Assembly: GCA_902196205.1 (NCBI GenBank)
Contig: CABIKM010000017.1
Location: forward strand, 1 to 56,181
Length of the DNA stretch: 56,181 nt
Source of the DNA: Candidatus Methylomirabilis lanthanidiphila
Lineage (GTDB): Bacteria > Methylomirabilota > Methylomirabilia > Methylomirabilales > Methylomirabilaceae
Direction: 5' to 3'
Numbering within the stretch: the first letter of the stretch is position 1; each line of letters starts with the position of its first letter. Of this stretch, positions 1-8,968 are shown in pieces. The position numbers and the translations under genes were made by a program. Below the pieces are notes generated by a model. The model searched no databases. It was not told the DNA's origin and worked only from the letters and a program-made list of their open reading frames with translations.

Positions 1-42
1 GGGGGATTTCGGGACCGGAGCAAGAGACGTTCTAACCAATGA
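1..42. repeat. right end of a truncated GC-hairpin repeat
   Basis: The window opens with the GGGGGATTT tail that ends other members of the CCCCCC/GGGGGG hairpin family. Positions 17-42 align with 54544-54569, which lies just 3' of another hairpin, with about 6 mismatches in 27 bases. The repeat therefore seems to extend beyond the stem. The left part lies outside the window. Confidence 0.55.
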
Positions 43-66
43 GACACCGACACTAGTGAGGTTCGT

Positions 67-858
67 ATGTTCGCATCGCCCGGTCCATTTGTCCTTCAAA
101 TCGGCCCGCTCTCGCTTCGTTGGTATGGCCTGCTCTTTGCCACCGGCGTCATGCTGGGGACCTGGCTGGCGCAGCGCGAGGCGGTCCGTCGCGGGGAGGA
201 CCCCGAACAGCTCCTCAACGTCATCGTGTTCGGCGTGATGGCGGGCTTGATAGGCGCGCGGCTCTACTATGTCCTGTTCAACTGGGGCTACTACGGCGCG
301 AGTCCGCTGAAGATCCTGGCGGTGTGGGAGGGGGGGTTGGCGATTCACGGCGGGCTGTTGGTCGGAGGATTAGCTGCGGTCATCTATTCCGTCCGGAAGA
401 GGCTGCCCGTACTTACCTACCTGGACATCATGGCCCCTTCGGCGCCGCTTGGACAGGCGATCGGTCGGTGGGGCAATTTTTTCAACCAGGAGGCCTTCGG
501 GACGCCGACCGACCTGCCGTGGAAGCTCTACATTGAGCCGTACCATCGGCCACCAGAGCTTTCCACCTATGAGTATTTTCATCCGACGTTCCTGTACGAG
601 TCGATCTGGAACCTCCTGGTCTTTATGATACTGTACTTCCTGCTTCGCGGCCGGCTGCAGCGGATTCCTGGCGCGCTGCTGCCCTGTTATGTCGGGTTGT
701 ACTCTGTCGGTCGGTTCTTTGTTGAGGGCCTTCGCATCGACAGTCTGATGCTCGGGCCGCTTCGCGCGGCACAGGTCATGAGCCTGATTCTGATCGTGCT
801 TTCGGCGGCTGGGCTCGCCTGGCTGCATGCCGCGGCCAAGCGGTCTCATCGCGCATAG
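67..858 (+). CDS. lgt: prolipoprotein diacylglyceryl transferase Lgt
   Basis: This inner-membrane enzyme transfers the diacylglyceryl group of phosphatidylglycerol to the lipobox cysteine of prolipoproteins, the first step of lipoprotein maturation. The 263-residue protein has the usual family length and several hydrophobic spans. It carries the HGGLLVGG segment (His94) and the Lgt signature GRWGNFFNQEAFG (residues 134-146), followed by HPTFLYES. Seven bases or fewer separate it from gpsA, so the two are probably co-transcribed. Start: ATG at 67, matching the family N-terminus. A possible client in this window is the Tat-exported beta-helix lipoprotein at 37863. Confidence 0.96.
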   Translation: MFASPGPFVLQIGPLSLRWYGLLFATGVMLGTWLAQREAVRRGEDPEQLLNVIVFGVMAGLIGARLYYVLFNWGYYGASPLKILAVWEGGLAIHGGLLVGGLAAVIYSVRKRLPVLTYLDIMAPSAPLGQAIGRWGNFFNQEAFGTPTDLPWKLYIEPYHRPPELSTYEYFHPTFLYESIWNLLVFMILYFLLRGRLQRIPGALLPCYVGLYSVGRFFVEGLRIDSLMLGPLRAAQVMSLILIVLSAAGLAWLHAAAKRSHRA

Positions 859-870
859 GGGCGTGTGGGG

Positions 871-1869
871 ATGGAACGGATCGGCGTCGTAGGAGCGGGG
901 GCCTGGGGGACGACACTCGCGAAGCTCTTAGCGGAGAAGGGACACCCCGTCATCCTCTGGGCGTGGGAGCGCGACCTGTCCATCACCATGGCGAAGGAGC
1001 GCGAGAACAGTCTCTATCTTCCTGGGGTTGAGCTGCCAGAGGCGCTTGAGATCACCAACTCTCTCACTGAGGCGGCTCGCGGTTGTTCGGCCATCCTGCT
1101 GGGTACGCCCTCTCACGTCCTGCGTTCCGTATACGCGGAGTTGCATCCCCTGATCAGGGAATCGACATTTCTGATAATCGCAACGAAAGGCCTGGAACCA
1201 ACAAGTTGTATGACGATGTCGCAAGTGGCACATGAGGTTAATCCGTCGCTGCGGACATTGGCCGTACTGTCGGGTCCCACCTTTGCGAAGGAGGTGAGCA
1301 GAGGACTGCCTGCCGCTGCGGTGGCGGCATCAGCGGAGGCAACTGTGGCCGCACAGGCTCAGCGCCTGTTAACCACGCCAACCTTTCGCGTGTATGTCGG
1401 AAGCGATCCGTTGGGCGTTGAGTTGGGGAGTGCGATCAAGAACGTAATTGCCATCGCGGCCGGCATCGTGGACGGCCTTGGACTCGGGCACAATGCGCTG
1501 GCTGCCCTCATTACACGGGGGTTGCACGAAATGACCCGCCTTGGGGTTGCCATGGGCGCGCGCGCCGGGACATTTGCCGGACTGGCGGGGTTGGGGGACC
1601 TTGTACTGACATGCACCGGAGACCTTTCACGAAACCGGCAACTCGGGCTGGCGCTTGGCAGGGGCGTGGCGCTTTCTGAGTTGCTGGAACGCAGCCCGAC
1701 GGTGAAGGAGGGGGTCAATGCGTCAAAGGGCGCCGTCGAGCTGGCCCGTCGCTTTTCCGTGGACATGCCGATCTGTCAGGAAACCTATGCGGTCCTTTTT
1801 GAGCATCGTTCGCCGCACGACGCGGTGGCCAGTCTCCTGGGCAGGGCGTTGAAATCGGAAGGGGCGTAG
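871..1869 (+). CDS. gpsA: glycerol-3-phosphate dehydrogenase (NAD(P)+) GpsA
   Basis: GpsA reduces dihydroxyacetone phosphate to sn-glycerol-3-phosphate for phospholipid synthesis in the cytosol. The N-terminal Rossmann loop GAGAWGTTLA, the catalytic-domain segment KNVIAIAAGIVDGLGLGHN and the later GLGDLVLTC stretch are typical. Length (about 333 residues) is normal. The ATG at 871 gives the usual MERIGVVGAG start; a GTG six bases upstream (865) is also in frame. It follows lgt closely, so both genes serve envelope lipid metabolism. Confidence 0.95.
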   Translation: MERIGVVGAGAWGTTLAKLLAEKGHPVILWAWERDLSITMAKERENSLYLPGVELPEALEITNSLTEAARGCSAILLGTPSHVLRSVYAELHPLIRESTFLIIATKGLEPTSCMTMSQVAHEVNPSLRTLAVLSGPTFAKEVSRGLPAAAVAASAEATVAAQAQRLLTTPTFRVYVGSDPLGVELGSAIKNVIAIAAGIVDGLGLGHNALAALITRGLHEMTRLGVAMGARAGTFAGLAGLGDLVLTCTGDLSRNRQLGLALGRGVALSELLERSPTVKEGVNASKGAVELARRFSVDMPICQETYAVLFEHRSPHDAVASLLGRALKSEGA

Positions 1870-1878
1870 GGGTGCGAC

Positions 1879-2652
1879 GTGCCGTACGTGCAGGTTGGGC
1901 GCGCTCGAATCCATTTCGTTGAACAACGTCCGACGCCGGCGAGTCAACTGCCGCCGATTGTATTTATTCACGGGGCCGGTGGGAGCCATCAGGTGTGGCT
2001 CGAGCCGCTCAGGACGTTAGGGCGGCGGCGGAGGGCCGTCGCGATAGACCTGCCCGGCCATGGCGATTCCGAGGGAAGCGGGGCTGATCGAGTCGAGACC
2101 TACCGCGACGTTGTCAAAGAGTTTGTTGCGGCGGTCGGGCTTGAGCGAGCTGTCGTCGTGGGCCACTCGATGGGCGGCGCCATCGCCCAGAGCCTTGCAC
2201 TGGCGTACCCCGAACTGCTCGCGGGGCTGGTGCTGGTAGGGACCGGGGCAAGACTACGCGTCCAGCCGCAGATCCTCGCCGGCCTGCGAGCCGACACAAG
2301 ACGAACAGTGGAACTGGTGACCGGATTGGCGCGCGCACCCGGCGCACCGGCGGAACTGCTCAGACAGGATGCCGACGCTCTGCTGCGTACCCCCGTCCCG
2401 GTCATCGAGGGCGATCTTCTGGCGTGCGATGCCTTCGACCTCATGGAGCACGTCAAGACGATCACCCTGCCGACCCTGATCATCTGTGGGACCGACGACC
2501 GGATGACCCCGCCGAAATATGCCGACTATCTGCACCGGCAGATCAACGGATCGCAGCGTACGCTGATTCCCGCAGCGGGCCACATGGTGATGCTGGAGCA
2601 GCCCGACAAGGTCAGCCGCGAGATTGAAGCATTTCTTGAGCGATTGGCATGA
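1879..2652 (+). CDS. alpha/beta-fold hydrolase
   Basis: A 257-residue cytosolic alpha/beta hydrolase. It has the oxyanion region HGAGG (31-35), the nucleophile elbow GHSMGG with Ser97, a late acid in GTDDRMTPP and the catalytic His in AAGHMVML. No signal peptide is seen and the substrate cannot be told from sequence. The start is GTG at 1879, nine bases after gpsA, so it may be the third gene of the lgt operon. Its stop overlaps the ATG of the small fragment at 2649. Confidence 0.85.
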   Translation: MPYVQVGRARIHFVEQRPTPASQLPPIVFIHGAGGSHQVWLEPLRTLGRRRRAVAIDLPGHGDSEGSGADRVETYRDVVKEFVAAVGLERAVVVGHSMGGAIAQSLALAYPELLAGLVLVGTGARLRVQPQILAGLRADTRRTVELVTGLARAPGAPAELLRQDADALLRTPVPVIEGDLLACDAFDLMEHVKTITLPTLIICGTDDRMTPPKYADYLHRQINGSQRTLIPAAGHMVMLEQPDKVSREIEAFLERLA

Positions 2653-2913
2653 AACTCGTTGGTAACATCGGCTCAGAGCGGGTCATCGACCTGATCCTGC
2701 GCCGGGGCGACCGACTGGAGGGCATACCGCTTCATCCCCGACGACCGTCTTCGTGTGGAAGACGTTGTCCGGGGCAAAGTCTGGGCATTCATGGACGATA
2801 CGCGCCGCCCCAGCAAGCGCCAAAAGGATCTTGCCGACATTGCGCGACTGATCGAGACCTACCCGTTTCTGCGTGAGCAGGTGCCTTCCGAGGTGCATAG
2901 TAAACTGTTATAA
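2649..2913 (+). pseudogene. broken gene: nucleotidyltransferase (AbiEii-like) C-terminal remnant
   Basis: Two frames are joined. The ATG at 2649 opens a short stretch (KLVGNIGSERVIDLILRRGD) that resembles the head of a phospholipase-D/helicase-type protein, but this is weak. From about 2725 another frame reads AYRFIPDDRLRVEDVV, then SKRQKDLADIARLIETYP, and stops at 2911-2913. This second part looks like the C-terminal tail of AbiEii-type nucleotidyltransferase proteins. Neither part is a full gene. It is best read as a decayed junction of two genes. Confidence 0.55.
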
Positions 2914-2929
2914 CGCAGGAAGCCTGCCT

Positions 2930-3205
2930 CATATCCCCTCACCCTCACCCTCGCCATCTCTCCTGCGTAGGGGAGAGGAGGGAGTTTTCTCGCTTGTGTT
3001 GTGAAACCGTTCCCCCTACTGCCTCGCGACAACAATACCCGCACCGTCATTGTCCAGCAAGTCTCTTACTCCGATCCAAAAACCCCCCGTTCCCCTCTTT
3101 TCAAAAGGGGGATTGGGGGGGATTTCCTGATCGTTCAAATCCCCCCTGACCCCCCTTCGCGAAAGGGGGGTGCAAGCTATTGTATGCTCTGCGTACGATG
3201 TGCGG
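2930..3205. repeat. intergenic repeat cluster: GAGAGG hairpin plus double GC hairpin
   Basis: The gene-free stretch 2914-3326 holds three parts. First, a CCCTCACC-rich hairpin at about 2937-2980 (CTCTCC/GGGGAGAG arms). Second, a C-run/G-run hairpin at 3083-3124. Third, another at 3137-3172. The left flank (from 3046, GTCATTGTCCAGCAAGTCTC) recurs at 15138. The right flank (3171-3192) is the exact reverse complement of 52576-52597. The unit is therefore a composite mobile repeat. The rest of the gap shows no gene. Confidence 0.7.
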
Positions 3206-3326
3206 TAACTTTCGCAATTCAGCGCGAGATGGTTTATGATGACCGGTGTGCTTGACGGAGCCGTTAACGTGATGACGGGCAGCCAGGCATGGCTGCATAT
3301 TTCAGAATCGCGCGGAGAAAACGGCA

Positions 3327-5339
3327 ATGCCTGGTCATGACGTAGTGAGAGATCTGCTGGCGATATTTGCCCTCTCGATCGCCGTCGTCTCTCTCTTTCA
3401 GAAGATTCGTTTGCCCTCCATTGCGGGGTTCCTTGTCGTTGGCGCACTCGTTGGGCCGTACGGCTTGAACCTGATCTCGGATCTGGATCAGATACGCGTC
3501 GTCGCCGAGATCGGTGTGGTGTTGCTTCTATTCACCATCGGGGTCGAGTTTTCGCTGGGACAACTAATCGCATCCCGCCGGCTCTTGTTGGTAGCAGGGC
3601 CTTTGCAGGTGATCTGCGTGCTGACGCTTGTCGCGATCGGCGTGACGGTGTGGGGCGTCCCGCTTCGTGAAGCCGTGTTTTGGGGCTGCCTTCTGTCGCT
3701 CAGCAGTACGGCGATTGTGCTGAAGGCCCTGGAGGAGCGTGGCGAGACCGATGCGTTGCACGGGCGTGTCACAATCAGTATTCTGATCTTTCAGGACCTG
3801 GCAGTCGTGCCGATGATGTTGCTGATCCCGCTGCTGGCCCAATCCGACGATCAGAGTATCTGGGGAATAGCGCTGCCGCTGACCACATCGGTGGCGTTTG
3901 TCGGCATGATCATCGTCACGGCGCGGTGGCTTATCCCCCGGCTGCTGGAACTCATCGTCCAGACCCAGATTCGGGAGTTATTCCTGCTTGCGATCATCGT
4001 TCTGTGTCTCGGCATCGCCTGGATCACCTCACTGACGGGCCTGTCGCTCGCACTGGGAGCGTTCATTGCAGGTCTGGTGATCTCCGAGTCCAGATACAGC
4101 CATCAGGCTATTGCCGAGGTGATCCCGTTTCGAGACAGTTTTACCAGCCTGTTCTTTGTCTCTGTCGGAATGCTCATGGATACTCGCGTCATGCTCAACC
4201 ATCCTTTCCTGATTCTCGGACTTGTCGGGGCAATCATCACGGCAAAACTGATCGGCGGTACGGCCTCAATCATCGCGATCGGCTTTCCGCCGCGAGCCGC
4301 CGTACTGAGTGGAATTGCATTGGCTCAGGTGGGAGAATTCGCCTTCATTCTGGCAGAAAAGGGGCAAGCGATCGGTCTATTAGCGGAGGAGCCGCGCCAA
4401 CTGTTTCTTGCCGTTTCGGTGTTGACCATGGTCGGTACGCCGTTTTTGATCAAGGCAGCGCCGAGGATAGCCAGACGCGCAGAGGGTCTCGATACGCTTC
4501 GGTGGTGGCTGCCGAGACAAACGGCGGCGCAGGTGGCCGCCGGGAATCCGCACCGCCTGACGATTACGGATCACGTCATCGTAGTAGGCTACGGGATTAA
4601 TGGGCGCAACCTTTCCCGCGTGCTTGAGGAGACCGGGATCCCGTACCTCATTCTGGATCAGCACGGCGAGGTTGTGCGAAGGGAGGCCGGCAAGGGTGTG
4701 CCGATTATTTACGGAGACGCGACAAATTCGACTGTACTCCGCCACGTTCGAATCGGGCAGGCGAAGGTCCTGGTCGTAGCGGTTTCGGATCCCTTGGCTG
4801 CGAGACGAATCATACAGCTCGCACGAGGTATCAATCCGACCATCCACACCATCGTGCGGACGCGCTATCTGAAGGCAGTTGACGAGCTGCTTCACCTGGG
4901 CGCGGATGAAGTGGTGCCGGAGGAGTTTGAGACCTCAATTGAGATCTTCGCCCTCGTGCTCCGAACCTATGGGATACCTCATGACCTGATCGTAGAGAAA
5001 ACCGAGCAGATCCGCGGGGAGGGGTACGAGTTGCTGCGGCGGGGGAAACTGCAGAGCGTGACCCATCACCTGCATGGCCGGGCTCTGACGGATGTTCACG
5101 TGGAGAGCGTAACGATCAAGGACGTGTCGCCTTCAGCCGGAATGACGATAGGTCAGGTATCTACAACGGCGCCCACGAGCGCCTCGATCATTGCGGTCAT
5201 CCGGAGTGGACGAACTCTTTCCCACTTATCTGAGAAGATGCATCTGGAGTCGGGTGACGTCGTGGTGTTATTGGGAACACGTGAACAGATCCGCCATGTA
5301 GCAACTATGTTGACGGACCACGAGACCGAGCGAGTATAG
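3327..5339 (+). CDS. Kef-type K+/H+ exchanger with RCK domains (CPA2 family)
   Basis: A 670-residue monovalent cation:proton antiporter of the CPA2 family. Residues about 10-385 form the multi-span exchanger domain (segment GVEFSLGQL, then LGAFIAGLVISES). A TrkA-N/RCK-N domain starts near residue 415 (HVIVVGYGINGRNL), and a TrkA-C-like domain ends the protein (residues about 575-660). Such proteins let K+ or Na+ out under nucleotide or redox control. It faces a convergent K+ uptake operon (5342-8700), so influx and efflux genes meet tail to tail with two bases between them. Start: ATG at 3327. Confidence 0.92.
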   Translation: MPGHDVVRDLLAIFALSIAVVSLFQKIRLPSIAGFLVVGALVGPYGLNLISDLDQIRVVAEIGVVLLLFTIGVEFSLGQLIASRRLLLVAGPLQVICVLTLVAIGVTVWGVPLREAVFWGCLLSLSSTAIVLKALEERGETDALHGRVTISILIFQDLAVVPMMLLIPLLAQSDDQSIWGIALPLTTSVAFVGMIIVTARWLIPRLLELIVQTQIRELFLLAIIVLCLGIAWITSLTGLSLALGAFIAGLVISESRYSHQAIAEVIPFRDSFTSLFFVSVGMLMDTRVMLNHPFLILGLVGAIITAKLIGGTASIIAIGFPPRAAVLSGIALAQVGEFAFILAEKGQAIGLLAEEPRQLFLAVSVLTMVGTPFLIKAAPRIARRAEGLDTLRWWLPRQTAAQVAAGNPHRLTITDHVIVVGYGINGRNLSRVLEETGIPYLILDQHGEVVRREAGKGVPIIYGDATNSTVLRHVRIGQAKVLVVAVSDPLAARRIIQLARGINPTIHTIVRTRYLKAVDELLHLGADEVVPEEFETSIEIFALVLRTYGIPHDLIVEKTEQIRGEGYELLRRGKLQSVTHHLHGRALTDVHVESVTIKDVSPSAGMTIGQVSTTAPTSASIIAVIRSGRTLSHLSEKMHLESGDVVVLLGTREQIRHVATMLTDHETERV

Positions 5340-5341
5340 GA

Positions 5342-6049
5342 TTACGGCCTACCCTGGTCACGCGTGTCGTCCGGCATAGGCTGATCCGGTCGGCCGAACA
5401 GCGTGGCCAGCTCTTCGGCTCCTTCATGATCTGCAATTGCGAGCACCTCATCTCCGACTTCAAATCGGGTATCGCCGCGCGGAATCAGGATCTGGCCGTG
5501 CCGGATGATGGTGGCGATGACCGAGTTCGACGGCAACGTGAGATCTTTGATGGCGACGCCCAGGGCGCGGGCTCCTGCCGGGATCTTTTCCTCCACCAGG
5601 GAGTAGCGGCCCCTGCGCAGTTTGAGCAACGTCATCATGTCGCCCAGCGACATCTCTTCTTCGATCAGGCTGCTGAAGATCTGCGCCTGATTGAGCGCCA
5701 CATCGACGTGAAACTTCTCGTCGAAGAGCCAGGCGGCGCGAGGATTATTGACCCAGGCGATGATGCGGGGCACGTTGTAGCGGGTGCGGGCAAAGAAACA
5801 GAGCGCAAGATTGTCTTCATCGACAGACGTACACGCAGCCAGTACCTTCGCCCGACCGATGCCGGCCTGTTCCAACACCTGCGGATCGATGGGGTTGCCT
5901 TCGTAGATGACTTCAGTGGGCAACTCATGGTGAAGGTTCGCGAGGACGTCGCGTCGGTGCTCGAGCAGTCGGACCTCATGCTGATGAGCCAGCAAGAGCG
6001 TGGCCAGGTGTGCAGCGGTTCGGCCTCCGCCGGCGATCAGCACAAACAT
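5342..6049 (-). CDS. TrkA-type RCK regulatory subunit (downstream copy)
   Basis: A 235-residue soluble protein. It has an N-terminal Rossmann RCK-N domain (FVLIAGGGRTAAHLA; acidic residue after beta-2 in RLLEHR) and a C-terminal TrkA-C domain (about 140-225). RCK proteins bind NAD(H), ATP/ADP or c-di-AMP and gate K+ transporters. It is the last gene of the kimA-like operon, one base after the preceding RCK gene. Two different RCK subunits in a row suggest a hetero-oligomeric gating ring; this is inference. Confidence 0.88.
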   Translation of the reverse strand: MFVLIAGGGRTAAHLATLLLAHQHEVRLLEHRRDVLANLHHELPTEVIYEGNPIDPQVLEQAGIGRAKVLAACTSVDEDNLALCFFARTRYNVPRIIAWVNNPRAAWLFDEKFHVDVALNQAQIFSSLIEEEMSLGDMMTLLKLRRGRYSLVEEKIPAGARALGVAIKDLTLPSNSVIATIIRHGQILIPRGDTRFEVGDEVLAIADHEGAEELATLFGRPDQPMPDDTRDQGRP

Positions 6050-6050
6050 G

Positions 6051-6710
6051 TTACCCCCCTTGCGGCATCGTGAGCCGCTCGCGCAACATTTCGATGCCGT
6101 CCATTGTGGAACTCAGGTGCAGAATATCGCCTGCCTCCAGACGCTCCTCCGGGCCGGGGAGCATCGCCTTGCCCGCCCGGGTCAGCGCCACGGGCAGACA
6201 CTGACTGCCATGGAGGAACTCCTGGAGGATGCGGCCATGCCAGACCTCAGGCACGGAGAGTTCATAGATTTCGACCTCGCCGTTGCCGGCCGAGAACACG
6301 CATCTGGCGAAAGAGGGATAGAGCAACTCCTCGATGCGCTGCGCGCCCCAACTGGTCGAGCTGACCACCTGGAGGCCGAATGCCTCGTGCAAGGCCCGCC
6401 AGCGTGGGTGGTAGTTGCGGACCACCACTTGGGGCACACGGTAGACGGTTCGCGCGATATGTGCGACTACCGCGTTGAGCGAGTCGGAGTTGGTGACGGC
6501 CGCCAGACCGTCGGCCTGCTCGATGCCCGCTCGGCGCAGCACATCCGTTGCCAGCACTTCGCCATGCACGGTGCGTCCGCGAAAGTCGGTCGGTAGATTA
6601 TCTAACGCCGAGGCCACCTGGTCGATGACAGCCAGTTGATGTCCCTTCTGGAATAAACGATACGCCAACTCCGCGCCTACTCGTCCACACCCGACGATGA
6701 TGATATACAT
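6051..6710 (-). CDS. TrkA-type RCK regulatory subunit (upstream copy)
   Basis: A 219-residue protein with RCK-N (MYIIIVGCGRVGAELAYRL, GxGxxG nucleotide loop, Asp in VIDQVA) and TrkA-C (about 135-215). It lies 34 bases after the KimA-like transporter gene and directly before a second RCK gene, on the same strand. It differs clearly from the downstream copy, so this is not a recent duplication. The likely role is nucleotide-dependent control of K+ uptake at the membrane. Confidence 0.9.
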   Translation of the reverse strand: MYIIIVGCGRVGAELAYRLFQKGHQLAVIDQVASALDNLPTDFRGRTVHGEVLATDVLRRAGIEQADGLAAVTNSDSLNAVVAHIARTVYRVPQVVVRNYHPRWRALHEAFGLQVVSSTSWGAQRIEELLYPSFARCVFSAGNGEVEIYELSVPEVWHGRILQEFLHGSQCLPVALTRAGKAMLPGPEERLEAGDILHLSSTMDGIEMLRERLTMPQGG

Positions 6711-6744
6711 AGCGTGGTCTGTTCCTCCGATACCCTTGCCGCTA

Positions 6745-8700
6745 TCACTCTATTTGATAGGGTACGTCGGTAATGACGATTCCCGGTTTAAACAACAGCA
6801 TCAGTCGCAACCACATGGCAGTCTGGGTGTGTAGGAAGTTGTGCCACCAGCGGCGGGGGACAAACTGCGGCACGATGATCGTGATGATTTCGTTCGGCTG
6901 GCGCTGCGCCGCGATCTCCTCAATGTACCCTAACAAGGGTTCCAGAAGCAATCGATACGGGGAATCGAGCACGACCAGACGGACCCCATCGCCCCACGAT
7001 TCCCACTTGCGGCGCAGACTGTCGATTTCCGCCTGATCCATGCCGATATGCACGGCCGTGATGTCATCGGAAAGCGTGCGGGCGTAGCGGAGCGCCGCCA
7101 ACGTGCCGCGGTGAACGCCGCTGAGCGGCAGGATCACCCGCTGGCGAGTGACGCGGCCCGGCGCGCCATATCGTTCAAGCGACAGACGCGCGGCCAGATC
7201 GCGGTAATGATAATGGATGGCAAAGAAGACGAGGGTGAGGAGGGGGATCAAGAACATCACGATCCACGCCCCCTCGTGAAACTTTGTCACGGCAAAGACC
7301 AGCGTCACGACGGCCGTACAGCATGCGCCAAAGCCGTTGATCGCCATCTTCAGCGCCCAGCGCGGTTCGTAGCGGAGTGTTGAGCCGCGCTCGGTCGCTT
7401 CCTCACCGGGTCTGAGACGGCCGACCTTCCACCAACGGTGCGCCATCCCGGCCTGCGCCAGCGTGAACGAGACGAATACTCCGATCGCATAGAGGGGGAT
7501 CAATGTATTGACGCTGGCGCCAAACAGGACGATCAGGCCTGACGCCACGAGGGCCAGCGCCACGATGCCCCGTGAATAGACGAGCCGGCTCCCGCGATAG
7601 GTAAGCTGTCTGGGCAGAAAGCCATCCTCTGCGAGCAGGGCGCTGAGCCGCGGAAAGCCGGCGAACGACGTGTTGGCGGCCATAATCAGGATAAGCGTCG
7701 TACCGCCGATGGTCGCCAGATACAGCAGACCCCTTCCGCCGTATGCCGTCCGCGCCAGTTGTGAGATGATCGTTTCGGTTTCCGAAGGGATCGCGCCGAT
7801 CTTGCCGGTCAGAAAGGTGATACTGAAGAACAGGATACCCAGGATAACGGACATCCAGATCATGGTAATGCCGGCGTTGCGGCTGCGGGGCTCCTTAAAT
7901 GCCGTGACCCCGTTCGAGATGGCCTCGATGCCGGTCAGCGCGGTGGTGCCGTTGGAAAAGGCGTGGAGAATCAAAAATAGCGCGACCGACTGCAGGTGGG
8001 GCTCTTTCTCCAGATGAGGCGGGTTCTCAACGATCCCGAGATCGCCCATCAGATACCGAAGGGCGCCGCTGCCGACTGTCAGCAGGATGATCCCCAGGAA
8101 GAAATAGCTGGGGATGGCGAGGATCGCCCCGGATTCTCTGACGCCCCGAAGATTGATGACCATCATCATCAGCACCATGGCGACCGCCAGCAGCACGCGA
8201 TGATTGAAGAGAAACGGGAACGCCGAAGACATCTGGGCGACACCGGACGCCACGGAGACGGCGACGGTTAAGATGTAATCAACGAGCAGTGCCGCACCCG
8301 CAATCTGGGATGGCGCCTCTCCCAGGTTGTCACGGGCGACGATATAGGCGCCGCCGCCCCCGGGATAGGCATGGATGGTCTGCTCATAGGAGAGCGTGAC
8401 AATGGCCAGCAGCGCTACGATGGCCAGTGAAATCGGGAGGGCATAGACGAACGCAGCGGTTCCGGCAGCGGCCAGCACGAACAGGATCTCATCCGTGGCA
8501 TAGGCGGTAGACGAGAGTGCATCGGATGCAAACACGGCCAGCCCGACGGCTTTGCCGATGGTCTGATGGGGCGCGTCGGCGGTTCGAAGTGGCCGCCCGA
8601 TCAGCCAGGTTCGCCAGGAGCCAGGCGGCTGGTATTTGGTGGTTCGTCGCAAGAGAGCCGTTTCGCTCTCTTTTTTGAGTGCGGGCACAGATTGCCTCAC
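6745..8700 (-). CDS. kimA: KimA-like APC-superfamily K+ transporter
   Basis: A 651-residue membrane protein with about 12 hydrophobic spans and a cytosolic C-terminal domain of roughly 170 residues. Motifs match the KUP/KimA group: ASDALSSTAYATDEIL, YPGGGGAYIVARDNLG, DYILTVAVSVASG and TGIEAISNG. The pairs Asp60/Tyr67, Asp/Thr in DYILT and Thr/Glu in TGIE have the spacing I recall for the K+ sites of Bacillus KimA (D36/Y43, D117/T121, T230/E233). The two RCK genes that follow support K+ uptake over amino-acid transport. The N-terminus is about 25 residues longer than Bacillus KimA, and the true start may lie downstream of 8700. Confidence 0.85.
   Translation of the reverse strand: MRQSVPALKKESETALLRRTTKYQPPGSWRTWLIGRPLRTADAPHQTIGKAVGLAVFASDALSSTAYATDEILFVLAAAGTAAFVYALPISLAIVALLAIVTLSYEQTIHAYPGGGGAYIVARDNLGEAPSQIAGAALLVDYILTVAVSVASGVAQMSSAFPFLFNHRVLLAVAMVLMMMVINLRGVRESGAILAIPSYFFLGIILLTVGSGALRYLMGDLGIVENPPHLEKEPHLQSVALFLILHAFSNGTTALTGIEAISNGVTAFKEPRSRNAGITMIWMSVILGILFFSITFLTGKIGAIPSETETIISQLARTAYGGRGLLYLATIGGTTLILIMAANTSFAGFPRLSALLAEDGFLPRQLTYRGSRLVYSRGIVALALVASGLIVLFGASVNTLIPLYAIGVFVSFTLAQAGMAHRWWKVGRLRPGEEATERGSTLRYEPRWALKMAINGFGACCTAVVTLVFAVTKFHEGAWIVMFLIPLLTLVFFAIHYHYRDLAARLSLERYGAPGRVTRQRVILPLSGVHRGTLAALRYARTLSDDITAVHIGMDQAEIDSLRRKWESWGDGVRLVVLDSPYRLLLEPLLGYIEEIAAQRQPNEIITIIVPQFVPRRWWHNFLHTQTAMWLRLMLLFKPGIVITDVPYQIE
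8651..8676 (+). terminator. terminator-like hairpin antisense to the 5' end of the KimA-like gene
   Basis: A perfect 8-bp stem (AAGAGAGC / GCTCTCTT) with a 6-base loop runs directly into a T-run on the plus strand. It lies inside the first 17 codons of the minus-strand transporter gene, in the part of the N-terminus that looks longer than in relatives. It could stop antisense transcripts. On the sense strand the A-run precedes the stem, so it is not a normal terminator for the operon. Confidence 0.4.
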
Positions 8701-8968
8701 GATACGGTGTGCAGGATCAACAGGGTTGGTTGGTCGCCTGCACGCTTACATGCTTGCAAGGATGCTATCCCGGTCAGCGTATTCCGTCAAGTTGGCAGGC
8801 GTCATACTGAAGACCTTCGCTCGCACATGTCTATTCGTGTGATAGCATAGAGCCTGAAGAGTACGGAATTCAGCAAAATCGGCTCAATCTAGCCACTCTC
8901 CTTGAGCCTGTCAAGTATTATTCCGCGTGGAGACAACCGGCACAATGCGCCCGAGAGAGGAGGAGCCG

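Noticed and set aside
8701-8926. c-di-AMP (ydaO-type) riboswitch before the KimA-like gene
   Set aside because: I could not find the conserved core sequence or the expected pseudoknot arms in the upstream region.
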